Source: Gammaproteobacteria bacterium
Lineage (GTDB): Bacteria; Pseudomonadota; Gammaproteobacteria; Pseudomonadales; Azotimanducaceae
DNA: 42,411 bases
NCBI GenBank assembly: GCA_005799745.1
Contig: SYFY01000067.1
Span: 1 to 42,411 of the forward strand
Reading direction: 5' to 3'
Below, one piece after another: positions 1 to 9,217 of the stretch; within the stretch, counting starts at the first letter, position 1; the number at the start of each line of letters is the position of its first letter. Under the pieces are notes generated by a model. It was not told where the DNA came from and searched no databases. It saw only the letters and a program-made list of their open reading frames with translations. Both the position numbers and the translations under genes were made by a program.

Positions 1-798
1 GTGCTGATCTACAAAGCCACCGAGATGGTCAACTTCGCCCAGGCCGACGTCATGATGCTCGGCGCGTTCATGACCCTCACGTTCAGTCATTTATGGGGTT
101 GGCCATTCGGCTGGGCAGTGCTTGCGGCGATCGTCGCCATGGCAGTGCTTGGTGTGCTGATCGAGCGGATTTTTCTTCGGCCGATGATAGGTGAACCACA
201 CTTCGCGGTGTTGATGTTGACCATTGGACTGGGCTTTGTGCTCCGTGCCGTCGCAGGTGCTGTGTGGGGCAGTGGGACAACACCTTTGCCTACTCCATGG
301 GGTGGGCAAGTGCTCGACCTCGGTGGCGTAATCATCGGTTATGAGAACGTTGCCATCATCGTCGGCACAAGCCTTCTATGTCTTTTGCTCTTTCTCTTCT
401 TTCGATTCACCCGACTCGGCATTGCCATGCAGGCGGCATCGCAGAATCAACTTGCTGCGTATTACGTGGGCATTCCTGTTAAGCGCATCTATAGCCTCGT
501 GTGGGCGATTGCAGCGGTGATTGCCACCATCGCCGGCATTCTTACGGCACCGATCACCTTGATTGATCCACTCATGGGCTTTATTGGCATCAAGGCGTTT
601 GCGGCGGCGATTGTTGGTGGATTTGGATCATTACCCGGAGCGCTCTTGGGTGGTTTGCTGGTTGGTCTCATGGAGCAGTTCGCCGGGCGTTATCTGCTGC
701 CGGGGTTCGGGGACATGAGTGCCTACGTGCTTTTACTGGTCGTACTCATTCTCAGGCCAGAAGGGCTCTTCGCCACCATGCAGCGCAAAAAGGTTTGA
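1..798 (+). CDS. livH: Branched-chain amino acid-type ABC transporter permease LivH (5' partial)
   Basis: Inner-membrane permease subunit of a hydrophobic amino-acid-transporter (HAAT) family importer. The 265 visible residues are strongly hydrophobic, with several membrane segments, and carry the family pattern 'MVNFAQADVMMLGA' near the start and 'AAAIVGGFGSLPGALLGG' towards the end. Full LivH proteins are about 290 residues and begin with another membrane helix ahead of this pattern, so the GTG at base 1 is probably an internal codon and the gene runs in from outside the window. It is followed after 13 bases by the second permease. The substrate is not predictable: this family also moves aromatic acids, urea and other small molecules besides leucine, isoleucine and valine. 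Confidence 0.92.
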   Translation: MLIYKATEMVNFAQADVMMLGAFMTLTFSHLWGWPFGWAVLAAIVAMAVLGVLIERIFLRPMIGEPHFAVLMLTIGLGFVLRAVAGAVWGSGTTPLPTPWGGQVLDLGGVIIGYENVAIIVGTSLLCLLLFLFFRFTRLGIAMQAASQNQLAAYYVGIPVKRIYSLVWAIAAVIATIAGILTAPITLIDPLMGFIGIKAFAAAIVGGFGSLPGALLGGLLVGLMEQFAGRYLLPGFGDMSAYVLLLVVLILRPEGLFATMQRKKV

Positions 799-811
799 AA
801 GAGACAGTCTG

Positions 812-1888
812 ATGCGCTTCATCCGCAAGACCCACTACAACCAGGACATCAACCTCTTCGCCCACAACGGCCAGGTTTTCTGGTACTCGCTGCTCGCGGT
901 CATCGTGCTGACGGCGCCGTTATGGCTCGATCGTTTTCTGCTCGGCGAGTTCGCGCAGGTGTTCATCTATGCCATCGCAGGTGTGGGTTTGATGTTGCTG
1001 GTGGGTTACACCGGATTGGTGAGTCTTGGACACGCAGCCTTTCTCGCCATAGGCGCCTATGTGCACGCGTGGCTCCTCGGCCAAGGTGTGCCATGGATAG
1101 TCGCCGCGAGTAGTGCGACGGTGTTCAGTGCCGTGATCGGTGCGTTGATCGGCCTACCCGCATTGCGCATGACGGGAATCTATCTTGCGGTGGCGACGCT
1201 AGCGTTCGCGGTGATCGTTGAACAGGTGATCGTGCATTGGGAATCGGTGACCGGTGGGTTTGGTGGCATGGCTGTTCCACCGACGACACTGCTTGGGCTC
1301 GACGTCGCTTCTCCAGTGACTTTTTACTTTATCTGCGCTGCGGTTCTTCTACTCGCGATTTTCGCGGCGATGAATCTGCTGCGCTCACCCACGGGTCGCA
1401 GCATGGTCGCGGTGCGGGATTCGGAAACGTCGGCGCAGAGCATGGGTGTGCATGTCGCCCGCACCAAGACACTGGCATTTGCACTCTCTGCGGCATTTAC
1501 GGGTCTTGCAGGTGCACTCTTTTCCCATCGCATCGGTTACCTCGCACCGGATGCCTTCACGCTGAACACCTCTATTCAGCTGCTGTTGATGGTGGTGGTT
1601 GGTGGTCTGGGTTCGTTACACGGCGTGATCTTTGGCGCGATCTTCATTGGTCTCCTGCCGCAGGCGCTGGCGATTTTGCGTGACAACGTCCCTCCAGCCA
1701 TCGGTTCAATTCCCGGACTCGAGCCCGGCGTCTTTGGACTCTTGCTGATTCTTTTTCTGATCTATGAACCTGATGGCCTCTACGGTCGCTGGCTCAAGAT
1801 TCGCCGCTATTTCGAAGATTTCCCGCTGTACCGCAAGGCCACCTATAAACGTCAACGCCGGTTCCTGCGTACGGAGCGGTTGAAATGA
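812..1888 (+). CDS. livM: Branched-chain amino acid-type ABC transporter permease LivM
   Basis: Second membrane permease of the importer, 358 residues, partner of LivH. I chose the ATG at 812 because the open frame upstream of it overlaps livH. The N-terminus is cytoplasmic and basic (MRFIRKTHYNQD), followed by alternating hydrophobic helices. 'GLVSLGHAAFLAIGAY' and 'VVGGLGSLHGVIFGAIFIGLLP' are family hallmarks. The tail after about residue 320 is charged and basic (ending RRFLRTERLK) and extends a little past the usual end. The stop codon overlaps the livG start as ATGA at 1885-1888, indicating translational coupling. Confidence 0.93.
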   Translation: MRFIRKTHYNQDINLFAHNGQVFWYSLLAVIVLTAPLWLDRFLLGEFAQVFIYAIAGVGLMLLVGYTGLVSLGHAAFLAIGAYVHAWLLGQGVPWIVAASSATVFSAVIGALIGLPALRMTGIYLAVATLAFAVIVEQVIVHWESVTGGFGGMAVPPTTLLGLDVASPVTFYFICAAVLLLAIFAAMNLLRSPTGRSMVAVRDSETSAQSMGVHVARTKTLAFALSAAFTGLAGALFSHRIGYLAPDAFTLNTSIQLLLMVVVGGLGSLHGVIFGAIFIGLLPQALAILRDNVPPAIGSIPGLEPGVFGLLLILFLIYEPDGLYGRWLKIRRYFEDFPLYRKATYKRQRRFLRTERLK

Positions 1889-2643
1889 GCCTGCTGACTG
1901 CAGAACACCTCGCGGTTCATTTCGGTGGTGTGAAAGCCGTGGACGATGTGTCTTTCACGGTTGAGAAAGGCGAAGTGTTCTCCATCATCGGCCCCAATGG
2001 TGCGGGCAAGACAACGGTGTTTAACCTTATCAGTCGCTTCTACGACCTCGATCAAGGTGCACTCAAACTCGAAGGTCAGGACTTCTCGCAGGTGCCGACG
2101 TGGCGCATTGCTGAAATGGGTATTGCACGAACGTTTCAGAACATTGAGCTCTTTGAACACGAAACAGTACTCCAGAACCTGCTCATCGGCTGTCATGTCC
2201 ATCGCCGCTCAAATCTGCTCACCGATCTTTTGCTTCTACCCTCTGTACGGCGCCAGGAGCTTGAGTTTCGCAAGACTGCGGAGAATGTGATCGACCTGCT
2301 CGAGTTAACTGCGTGGCGTGATCAGGTTATCGCCAATCTGCCGTACGGTGTGCGCAAGCTTGTTGAAGTCGGTCGCGCACTCTGCATCCGACCGAAGTTG
2401 TTGCTGCTCGATGAACCGAGCTCCGGACTTAACCCGGAAGAAACTGAGGACTTGAGCTTCTGGCTTGAAGACATTAACGAGGAACTGGGCATCACCATCG
2501 TGATGGTTGAGCACGACATGAACCTGGTCGCGCAATCGTCGGATCGGGTGATGGCCATGGCCAATGGCCAGGTGCTCACCATCGGCACCCCCGCTGAAGT
2601 GCAGAGCCACCCGGAAGTGGTCAGGGCATATCTCGGGGATTGA
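1885..2643 (+). CDS. livG: ABC transporter ATP-binding protein LivG
   Basis: First of two cytoplasmic ATPase subunits powering the importer, 252 residues. The Walker A motif GPNGAGKTT lies near residue 36, the Q-loop is TFQN, and Walker B with catalytic Glu is LLLLDEPSSGLNP. The H-loop is MVEHDM. The signature loop reads LPYGVRKLVEVGRAL rather than LSGGQ, which is normal for LivG-type subunits. The start overlaps livM by four bases, and the livF start lies one base past its stop, so the five transport genes are read as one unit. Confidence 0.94.
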   Translation: MSLLTAEHLAVHFGGVKAVDDVSFTVEKGEVFSIIGPNGAGKTTVFNLISRFYDLDQGALKLEGQDFSQVPTWRIAEMGIARTFQNIELFEHETVLQNLLIGCHVHRRSNLLTDLLLLPSVRRQELEFRKTAENVIDLLELTAWRDQVIANLPYGVRKLVEVGRALCIRPKLLLLDEPSSGLNPEETEDLSFWLEDINEELGITIVMVEHDMNLVAQSSDRVMAMANGQVLTIGTPAEVQSHPEVVRAYLGD

Positions 2644-2644
2644 T

Positions 2645-3427
2645 GTGACTGATCCTGTTACCCAACCGCTGCTTGAAGTTCGCAACATCGAAACCTATTA
2701 CGGCCCGGTGATGGCGGTACGTGGTGTATCGATGAAGGTGAAGACAGGCAGCATCGTTACCTTGCTGGGTGGCAACGGCGCCGGAAAGACTACGATTCTC
2801 AAGACCATTTCCGGTGCAATGGAGCCGCAGAAAGGAAGTGTTTGGTTGTCGAGTCGCGAGGTCACCAATCGCGACCCCGACTGGATTGCACGACAAGGCC
2901 TCGCCCACGTGCCCGAAGGTCGAGAGGTTTTTCCGTTCCTTACTGTGGCTGAGAATCTGCGCATGGGGACCTGGGCCGGACGGGAAGGCGATCCTGCACG
3001 CGACCTCGATCTGGTTTATGGCTACTTCCCGATTTTGAAAGAGTTCTCACACCGCCAGGCCGAGTACCTCTCTGGCGGTCAACAACAGATGCTCGCCATC
3101 GGTCGCGCACTCATGGCTCGCCCCGATGTGATGTTGTTGGATGAGCCTTCTCTTGGCCTTGCGCCCAAGCTGGTCAGCGAGATCGCGCAGATCATCAAAC
3201 GGCTCAATCGTGAACAGGGTGTCACGATCCTGTTGATTGAACAGAACGCAAAGATGGCCCTTGATGTTGCTGACTTTGGTTATGTGCTCGAAAACGGCCG
3301 AATCGTCATGGAAGACACCACAGAACGACTCAAAGCCGCCACGGACATTCAGGCGTTCTACCTCGGTATGAAGGACCAGGGCGTACGCGGCCGACGCCGC
3401 TGGAAACAACGGAAGACGTGGCGATGA
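2645..3427 (+). CDS. livF: ABC transporter ATP-binding protein LivF
   Basis: Second ATPase of the importer, 260 residues. The likely start is the GTG at 2645, one base after the livG stop; the longer open frame back to 2564 lies inside livG and has no family resemblance there. GGNGAGKTT is Walker A, YLSGGQQQMLAIGRAL is a full ABC signature, and VMLLDEPSLGLAPK is Walker B. The last about 25 residues (EDQGVRGRRRWKQRKTWR-like, basic) extend beyond the usual LivF end. The stop overlaps the next start as ATGA (3424-3427). Confidence 0.92.
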   Translation: MTDPVTQPLLEVRNIETYYGPVMAVRGVSMKVKTGSIVTLLGGNGAGKTTILKTISGAMEPQKGSVWLSSREVTNRDPDWIARQGLAHVPEGREVFPFLTVAENLRMGTWAGREGDPARDLDLVYGYFPILKEFSHRQAEYLSGGQQQMLAIGRALMARPDVMLLDEPSLGLAPKLVSEIAQIIKRLNREQGVTILLIEQNAKMALDVADFGYVLENGRIVMEDTTERLKAATDIQAFYLGMKDQGVRGRRRWKQRKTWR

Positions 3428-5268
3428 GCTCTTCTGATGTGAAACCCCAGAGCATCGACGGTTGCACCACCGTCGCGGCGCTCTTCGCGGACCGTGTCGA
3501 GCGGTGGGGTGACCGGGTGGCGCTGCGCGAAAAGGACTTTGGCATCTGGAACGAATACACCTGGAGGGCGTGGGGTGAGGTGTCGAGGGCCGTGGGCCTT
3601 GGGCTCAAGGCGCTTGGCCTGAAGCCTGGTGATCGAGTATCGATTGCCTCGGAGGTTTGTCGGGAATGGCTCTTTGCCGATCTCGGTGTGGTGGGCATGG
3701 GTGGTGTCACGAACGGCGTTTATCCGACGGACTCACCGGCGCAGGTGGAATACCTCGTGACCGACAGCGGCTCACGATTCTATTTCGCTGAGGATGAGGA
3801 GCAGCTCGACAAGGTGCTCGACGTACGCGAGCGCCTGCCGGACCTGGTGAAGGTCATCGTTTTTGATATGGAGGGGCTGCGGAGTTTTAGCGACCCCCAA
3901 GTGATGTCGTTGGATGAGTTGATTGCACGCGGGAATGAGTGGCATACGAAGCACCCGGGCGACTGGGATGCTGCGATTGCCGCGATCAAACCCGATGACC
4001 TGATGGTGCTCACCTATACCTCAGGCACGACCGGGCCACCGAAAGGCGCCATGATCAGTCACCGCAACATGATCTTTATGATGCGTAATCTGCAAGATAT
4101 CTACGGCATACGGGCCGACGATGAGCAGGTGGGGTTTCTTCCGCTCGCTCACGTTGCTGGCCGCATGTTCTATTCATCAGCCGCTATCGAGTCCGGTTGC
4201 GTGGTGAATCTGGTTGAAGACATGGAGACCTTCCAGCAAGACCAACAGGAAATTGCACCCACCGTGCATTTCGCGGTGCCGCGTGTGTGGGAGAAGCAGT
4301 TTTCCCAAATCACCATTCGCATGAAGGATGCGACTAGCATCGGTCAGTGGGGCTTTGCGAAGGCCATTGAGATTGGCCAAGCGCGTGCTGCCTACCGCAT
4401 GAAAGGAGAAAACGCGCCGCTGGGCATCGAGCTCTTGTTCCAGATCGCGGATGTTCTGGTGTTGCGCAACATCAAGACGGTGCTCGGCATTCAGAAGAGC
4501 AGATGGTTATCGACAGCCGCTGCACCCATCGCACCGGATCTCATTGCCTGGTTCTGGGCCCTCGGTAAAGAGATGTATGAAGTCTACGGCCAGACCGAAT
4601 GCACCGGTCTGGCGACGGCAAACTGGCCGAACAATGCACGCGTGGGCTCCGTCGGTAAGGCGTGTATCGACAGTGACGTGGTGCTATCGCCGCACAACGA
4701 GATTTTGATTCGTGGTCCGGGTGTGATTTCGGGTTACTGGAACAAACCCGAGAAGACTGCGGAAACGATCATCGATGGGTGGTTACATACCGGCGATGTT
4801 GGACGTGTCGACGAAGATGGATTCATCTACATCGTCGATCGGATGAAGGACATCATCATTACGGCAGGTGGCAAGAACATCACGCCCAGTGAGATCGAAA
4901 ATCAGCTCAAATTCTCGCCGTTTATTTCCGATGCGGTGGTGATTGGTGATCGACGTCCCTATCTCACGTGTCTTGTGATGATCGATCTCGATAACGTCAG
5001 CAAGTACGCACAAGACTTGAATGTGGTGTTCACCAATTACACGAGCCTCTGCCACACGAAAGAAGTACAAGACCTGATTTGGACAGAGATCGAAAAGGTG
5101 AACGCAAAGTTCGCGCGGGTTGAGACCATCAAACGATTTGCGTTGATCGATCAGCTGCTCGATGCCGAAGATGAAGAACTCACACCCACCATGAAGCTCA
5201 AGCGCAAGGTGGTGAATGAGAAGTACAAAGACATGATTGCAGCGATGTATGCCGGAGAAAAACGATGA
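3424..5268 (+). CDS. AMP-forming long-chain acyl-CoA synthetase (FadD/ACSL-like)
   Basis: Activates a carboxylic acid to its CoA thioester through an acyl-adenylate. The protein has 614 residues, the length of the long FadD15/ACSL-type ligases. The ATP-binding P-loop YTSGTTGPPKGAMISH is near residue 197, the adenylate motif is YGQTECTG, and the hinge region is GWLHTGDVGRVDEDG followed by DIIITAGGKNITPSEIE. I chose ATG 3424 over GTG 3418 because it makes the usual ATGA overlap with livF. It sits inside the transporter operon, between livF and the substrate-binding protein gene, which suggests that the imported acid is trapped as a CoA ester. Acyl chain specificity cannot be read. Confidence 0.93.
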   Translation: MSSSDVKPQSIDGCTTVAALFADRVERWGDRVALREKDFGIWNEYTWRAWGEVSRAVGLGLKALGLKPGDRVSIASEVCREWLFADLGVVGMGGVTNGVYPTDSPAQVEYLVTDSGSRFYFAEDEEQLDKVLDVRERLPDLVKVIVFDMEGLRSFSDPQVMSLDELIARGNEWHTKHPGDWDAAIAAIKPDDLMVLTYTSGTTGPPKGAMISHRNMIFMMRNLQDIYGIRADDEQVGFLPLAHVAGRMFYSSAAIESGCVVNLVEDMETFQQDQQEIAPTVHFAVPRVWEKQFSQITIRMKDATSIGQWGFAKAIEIGQARAAYRMKGENAPLGIELLFQIADVLVLRNIKTVLGIQKSRWLSTAAAPIAPDLIAWFWALGKEMYEVYGQTECTGLATANWPNNARVGSVGKACIDSDVVLSPHNEILIRGPGVISGYWNKPEKTAETIIDGWLHTGDVGRVDEDGFIYIVDRMKDIIITAGGKNITPSEIENQLKFSPFISDAVVIGDRRPYLTCLVMIDLDNVSKYAQDLNVVFTNYTSLCHTKEVQDLIWTEIEKVNAKFARVETIKRFALIDQLLDAEDEELTPTMKLKRKVVNEKYKDMIAAMYAGEKR

Positions 5269-6482
5269 GCAAGGTGGTGTGGCTGGGTGCGTTGATGCTC
5301 CTGGGGCTGAGTGGTTGTGGTGGTGAGTCTGCGCCGGCGCGGGACGATGCAGCTCAAGGAGCCGAAGCCACGCCTGCTGCTGTTGAACAACGTGGTGTTA
5401 CGGATACCGAGATTGTGGTCGGTTCTTACACCGACTTCTCCGGCGCAACGGCGATCTGGGGTGTGGGCTCCATCAATGCAGCCCACATGCGGATTGATGA
5501 ACTAAATGCCAATGGTGGCGTGCACGGTCGTCAGATCAGATTCGTCGTCGAAGACACGCAGTATCAGGTGCCACGCGCCATTCAGGCGGCCAACAAGCTC
5601 ATTCACCGGGACAATATTTTTGCGATGTTGTTGTCTGTGGGTACGCCGCTGAACAACGCGGTAATGCCACAACAGTTCGAAGCCGGTGTACCGAATCTCT
5701 TCCCCATAACCGGCGCTCGCTCGGTAGTCGAACCGTTCCACAAGTTCAAGTTCACACAGCGTGGCATCTACTACGATGAAGTTCGCGCGGCGGTGAAATA
5801 CTTCGTTGAACAGAAAGACTCGCAGAACGTCTGTTCGATCTATCAAGACAGCGACTACGGCAAAGAAATTCTCGCGGGGACCGAAGATCAGCTCAAGGAA
5901 ATGGCGAAGCCGATGGCGGCCACCTCCGCGCACAAACCCACCGAGACTGAGTTCACTGCAGCGATCCTGCGGTTGCGTGAAGCCAAGTGTGATCTCGTGC
6001 TGATGGGTACGGTGCATCGCGACACCATCCTTGTGCTCGAAGCGGCGCGCAAGATGGGTTGGACCGATGTCGCATGGGTCGGTAACAACGCTGCCTACGC
6101 GCAAGTCATCGCCGATCATGAAGCCGGTGAGGGTTATTACGCATTTGTGCACATGGCGAATATGTACGCCGACGATTCCAAATCACCTGAGGTGCAAGCG
6201 TGGTGGGATGCCTATGTGGCGAAGTACAACGAAGCGCCGGGGCTTGCTGCGATGGAAGGATATCGTGCTGCAGATCTGATGATTCTTGCCATGGAGAACG
6301 CGGGACGAAGTCTCACAACAGATTCGTTGGTCGCTGCGCTGGAAGGCATCACCGATTACACAGACATCTTTGGTTATCGCGTGCAATTCGGGCCGGATCG
6401 GCACTCCGGCGCGAAGGAAAGTGTATTGTCGCAGGTGCAGAACAAGCGGTGGGTGGTGCTTGGACAGGCGATCACCTACTGA
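5265..6482 (+). CDS. ABC transporter substrate-binding lipoprotein (LivK-like, Peripla_BP_6)
   Basis: Captures the ligand outside the inner membrane and delivers it to LivHM. The protein has 405 residues. A short signal peptide ends in the lipobox LSGC with the lipidated Cys near residue 18, followed by a Gly/Ser/Ala/Glu-rich linker. The mature domain starts VTDTEIVVGSYTDFSGATAIWG, the normal opening of type I periplasmic binding proteins, and continues with GGVHGRQIRFVVEDTQYQ and DSDYGKEI. The start overlaps the ligase stop (ATGA at 5265). It is the last gene of the transport operon. Lipid anchoring would mean either inner- or outer-membrane attachment; the residues after Cys are Gly-Gly-Glu, not the Asp of the classical inner-membrane retention signal. 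Confidence 0.92.
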   Translation: MSKVVWLGALMLLGLSGCGGESAPARDDAAQGAEATPAAVEQRGVTDTEIVVGSYTDFSGATAIWGVGSINAAHMRIDELNANGGVHGRQIRFVVEDTQYQVPRAIQAANKLIHRDNIFAMLLSVGTPLNNAVMPQQFEAGVPNLFPITGARSVVEPFHKFKFTQRGIYYDEVRAAVKYFVEQKDSQNVCSIYQDSDYGKEILAGTEDQLKEMAKPMAATSAHKPTETEFTAAILRLREAKCDLVLMGTVHRDTILVLEAARKMGWTDVAWVGNNAAYAQVIADHEAGEGYYAFVHMANMYADDSKSPEVQAWWDAYVAKYNEAPGLAAMEGYRAADLMILAMENAGRSLTTDSLVAALEGITDYTDIFGYRVQFGPDRHSGAKESVLSQVQNKRWVVLGQAITY

Positions 6483-6499
6483 GGTCACCGCCGGTGAAT

Positions 6500-6524
6500 G
6501 CCAGTCGCGCGTAGCGAGACTGGC
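6500..6524. terminator. Hairpin between convergent livK-like and Ddn-like genes
   Basis: GCCAGTC and GACTGGC pair over 7 bp around an inner CGC-GTA-GCG stem with one mismatch. No clear T-run follows on either strand, so it may be a transcript-end or stability hairpin rather than a classic intrinsic terminator. Confidence 0.4.
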
Positions 6525-6592
6525 GCATCGACAACACGGAATATGGTTGTTAGACCGTTCGCCATTTCCCTGTGATCAGACGGCTCCGGAAC

Positions 6593-7027
6593 TCAGACAG
6601 GATCTGCACGGAAAACCGGGATCTGACGAGTCGTCTTTGTCTGATAGTCTGCATAGGGTGGGTAGGCTGCCACACTGGTCGCCCACAGTTGTCCCCGTTC
6701 TGCTTGGTCGGTTACCTCACGCACCCGCATCTTCGTGACTACCGTGCCGTCTCGAATTTCAACGTTCGGGTGGGCACGGAGGTTGTACACCCATACCGGG
6801 TTCTTCGGCTGTCCGCCCATCGAACCCACCAGTACATAGCTGTTGCCTTCCTTTACCCGCATGAGAGGAATTTTTCGAACAGCTCCGGTCTTGTTGCCCT
6901 GGTGCGTCACGATGATGCACGGCATGCCCGTATCGAGCAGCGTGGCGCCTTTGGTACCGCCGCTGCTCTCGTAGATTTCGACTTGTTTGCGAACCCAGTC
7001 GATGGATGGAGGAATGTACTCGGCCAT
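6593..7027 (-). CDS. Nitroreductase/deazaflavin (F420H2)-dependent oxidoreductase, Ddn-like (DUF385 family)
   Basis: Small split-beta-barrel enzyme of the group typified by mycobacterial Ddn, 144 residues, typical length. Family pattern: TGMPCIIVTHQGNKTGAVRKIPLMRV, then YVLVGSMGGQPKNPVWVYNLRAHPNVEI, then the DQAERGQLW helix near the C-terminus. Members reduce enones, quinones or nitro compounds with F420H2, though some bind flavins or lipids. It stands alone, convergent with the transport operon and divergent from motA. Together with the LLM-type enzyme at 34504 it hints that the organism makes coenzyme F420, which is uncommon in Gram-negatives. Family assignment is firm, cofactor is inferred. 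Confidence 0.85.
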   Translation of the reverse strand: MAEYIPPSIDWVRKQVEIYESSGGTKGATLLDTGMPCIIVTHQGNKTGAVRKIPLMRVKEGNSYVLVGSMGGQPKNPVWVYNLRAHPNVEIRDGTVVTKMRVREVTDQAERGQLWATSVAAYPPYADYQTKTTRQIPVFRADPV

Positions 7028-7396
7028 GGTGTGTAGTGCTCCGTTTTGAAGTTGGCCTTTTCGAGGAAGGCGTTAGTGTGCAGGTCTGAACGCTTTCGAG
7101 AGTATCGAATTCCTCTGTCATAGAGGAGGGGGAAGGGTTCACTGACGGATCGTTGAGGGTTATCTGTTCGCGTAGCGATGGCGCGTTGTAGGTGCGAAAT
7201 GCACCTTTGCGGAGCGGCAGGTCTGGTAGGAACTGCCACGCCTTTTCACCCGACTGCTAGTCTTTCTCTGAGGACGTGTGTGTACATGGCGTGGATGCCA
7301 TTTCTTTGACGCTCCAGAAGCCGACGATCTGAGCGCTCGCACACTTCGCCTCAAACGGAATTTCCTGCAAGTTCGGATAACAGGAAACTCAACGGA
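7028..7396. other. Intergenic region upstream of motA, no gene seen
   Basis: 369 bases between the divergent Ddn-like gene and motA. Small open frames here have no protein-like character. A TCAA at 7351 and TCGGATAA at 7373-7380 resemble flagellar sigma-28 promoter elements, but their spacing is about three bases longer than the enterobacterial consensus and the leader to the motA ATG would be very short. The motA ribosome site is probably AGGAAA at 7382-7387, nine bases before the ATG. Confidence 0.35.
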
Positions 7397-8254
7397 ATGA
7401 ACCTGATCGCGGGGATCGTGCTGGTGCTGGGCAGTGTGGCGGGCGGCTTTGTGTTGTCGCATGGCCAGCTTGGCGCGTTATGGCAGCCGTATGAAGTGCT
7501 GATCATCATGGGCGCGGCGATAGGCGTGATGGTGATGGGTAACCCGATGAAGATTCTGAAGGCGATGGGCAGGAATCTTGGGAAGCTGGTGAAGGGCTCG
7601 GCGTACGACAAGGCGATGTACCTGGATCTGTTGTCGATGATTCTGGAGATCCTGAACAAGGCGCGTAAGGAAGGGATGATCAAGCTGGAAGAGGACGTGG
7701 GTAACCCGGAGGCGAGTCCGATCTTCAGCAAGTACCCGAAGATTCTGGCGGATCATCATGTGGTGGAGTTCATGACGGACTATTTGCGACTGATGGTGGA
7801 CGGCATTACGGAGCCGTTGGCACTGGAGTCATTGATGGATGTGGAACTGGAAACGCACCACGAAGAGGGGGCGTTACCGGCGGCGGTGCTGACGCGGATG
7901 GCGGACGGTTTGCCGGGCTTCGGGATTGTGGCGGCGGTACTGGGTATCGTGATCACGATGGCGTCCTTGGGTGGTCCACCGGAAGTGCTGGGTCACCACG
8001 TTGCAGCGGCCCTTGTGGGTACGTTCCTCGGGATTTTGCTGGCGTATGGCTTTGTGGCTCCGATGTCGACGTTTCTGGAACACGTGGCACGGGATGAGGC
8101 GCAGTTCTTTAAGTGCATCAAGACGTGCATGGTGAGTTCGCTGCAGGGATTCAGTCCGGCGATAGCGGTGGAGTTTGGCCGCAAGGCGATTTTTCATGCG
8201 GAGCGACCGACGTATTCGGAGCTTGAAGAGCACATGAAGAGTAGCAAGGGTTGA
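7397..8254 (+). CDS. motA: Flagellar motor stator protein MotA
   Basis: Proton-channel stator subunit that couples ion flow to flagellar rotation, 285 residues, normal length. N-terminal helices MNLIAGIVLVLGSVAGGFVL and IIMGAAIGVMVMG are followed by a large cytoplasmic segment and then the two channel helices. The family signature ADGLPGFGIVAAVLGIVITM includes the conserved Pro, and the FVAPMSTFLEH segment follows VGTFLGILLAYG. motB lies 72 bases downstream on the same strand. No other flagellar gene is in the window, so the pair is an orphan stator locus here. Confidence 0.96.
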   Translation: MNLIAGIVLVLGSVAGGFVLSHGQLGALWQPYEVLIIMGAAIGVMVMGNPMKILKAMGRNLGKLVKGSAYDKAMYLDLLSMILEILNKARKEGMIKLEEDVGNPEASPIFSKYPKILADHHVVEFMTDYLRLMVDGITEPLALESLMDVELETHHEEGALPAAVLTRMADGLPGFGIVAAVLGIVITMASLGGPPEVLGHHVAAALVGTFLGILLAYGFVAPMSTFLEHVARDEAQFFKCIKTCMVSSLQGFSPAIAVEFGRKAIFHAERPTYSELEEHMKSSKG

Positions 8255-8326
8255 TGCGCGAGCGGGCTTAGGGCGTGAGCGAAGGCATGAATGAAGACAT
8301 GGCGAAAGATATAAAGAGTCACTGAG

Positions 8327-9217
8327 ATGGCGGAAGCGGGAACACAACCGATCATCATCAAGCGCATCAAGAAGCATGCGCATGGATACCATGGTGGGTC
8401 GTGGAAGGTTGCGTATGCGGACTTCGTGACGGCGATGATGGCGTTTTTTATGTTGTCGTGGCTCTTGGGATCGACGACGGAGCAAGAGCGCAGCATGATC
8501 CAGGGGTACTTTCAGAACCCGAGCATGATACCGGGTCAGGCGGGTTCGAGTTCCCAGATCCTCGATATGGGCGGGTCCATGGCCACGGTCGGGGCTATCG
8601 TCGGCACGGGCCAAGAGGAACAAACGTCCGAGTCAGAATCGAAAGACGAGATGAGTGACGCGGAAGCGTTGATGGAGCAGATCGAGCAAGAGAAGCTCGA
8701 CATGTTGCTTGAATCACTGGAGTACGCGATCGAAGAGAATGAATCACTCAAAGCTTACAAAGATCAACTCATTCTGGATTTCACCGAAGAAGGTTTGCGC
8801 ATTCAGCTCATCGATAAGGACGATCGCCCGATGTTCGATACGGGCAGCGATGAACTCAAGTCCTACAGTCGCGATATTTTCCGCGAGCTGGTGAAAGTGA
8901 TCGAAGAGGTGCCTAACCGCATCAGTATCAGTGGACACACAGACCTTCACCCCTATGGTGCGGGTGCGAGTTATACGAACTGGGAGTTGTCGACAGACCG
9001 AGCCAATTCGGCGCGTCGTGAATTGCTGGGTAACGGGATGGCGGACGCGAGAATCGGTCGTGTGGTCGGCCTTGCCTCATCGCTTCCGTTTGATCCAGAA
9101 GATCCCTATCACCCGTCGAATCGACGCATTAGCCTCGTCGTGCTAAATCGGGCCACCGAAGATTCGCTCTTCGGTGGCCCTATTGAGACCGATGCCAACG
9201 TGCAGACGGTGTTCTAG
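8327..9217 (+). CDS. motB: Flagellar motor stator protein MotB
   Basis: Partner of MotA, 296 residues. A basic cytoplasmic N-terminus (IIIKRIKKHAHGYHGG) precedes one membrane helix, YADFVTAMMAFFMLSWLL, whose Asp32 is the proton-carrying residue; Asp32 in this context favours a proton-driven rather than a sodium-driven motor. A long acidic linker (about residues 90-150, with SESESKDEMSDAEALMEQIE) leads to an OmpA-like peptidoglycan-binding domain (ISGHTDLHPYGAG, TDRANSARRELLGNGM). The C-terminus shares its TAG stop with the opposite-strand gene: CTAG at 9214-9217 serves both. Confidence 0.96.
   Translation: MAEAGTQPIIIKRIKKHAHGYHGGSWKVAYADFVTAMMAFFMLSWLLGSTTEQERSMIQGYFQNPSMIPGQAGSSSQILDMGGSMATVGAIVGTGQEEQTSESESKDEMSDAEALMEQIEQEKLDMLLESLEYAIEENESLKAYKDQLILDFTEEGLRIQLIDKDDRPMFDTGSDELKSYSRDIFRELVKVIEEVPNRISISGHTDLHPYGAGASYTNWELSTDRANSARRELLGNGMADARIGRVVGLASSLPFDPEDPYHPSNRRISLVVLNRATEDSLFGGPIETDANVQTVF

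Noticed and set aside
7351-7380. Flagellar sigma-28 promoter for motA
   Set aside because: The -10-like TCGGATAA is fair, but spacing to the TCAA element is about three bases too long and the leader too short; kept only as a weak remark.
8541-8565. GGTTCGAGTTCCC-like T-loop suggesting a tRNA
   Set aside because: It lies in frame inside motB with no acceptor or anticodon stem around it.
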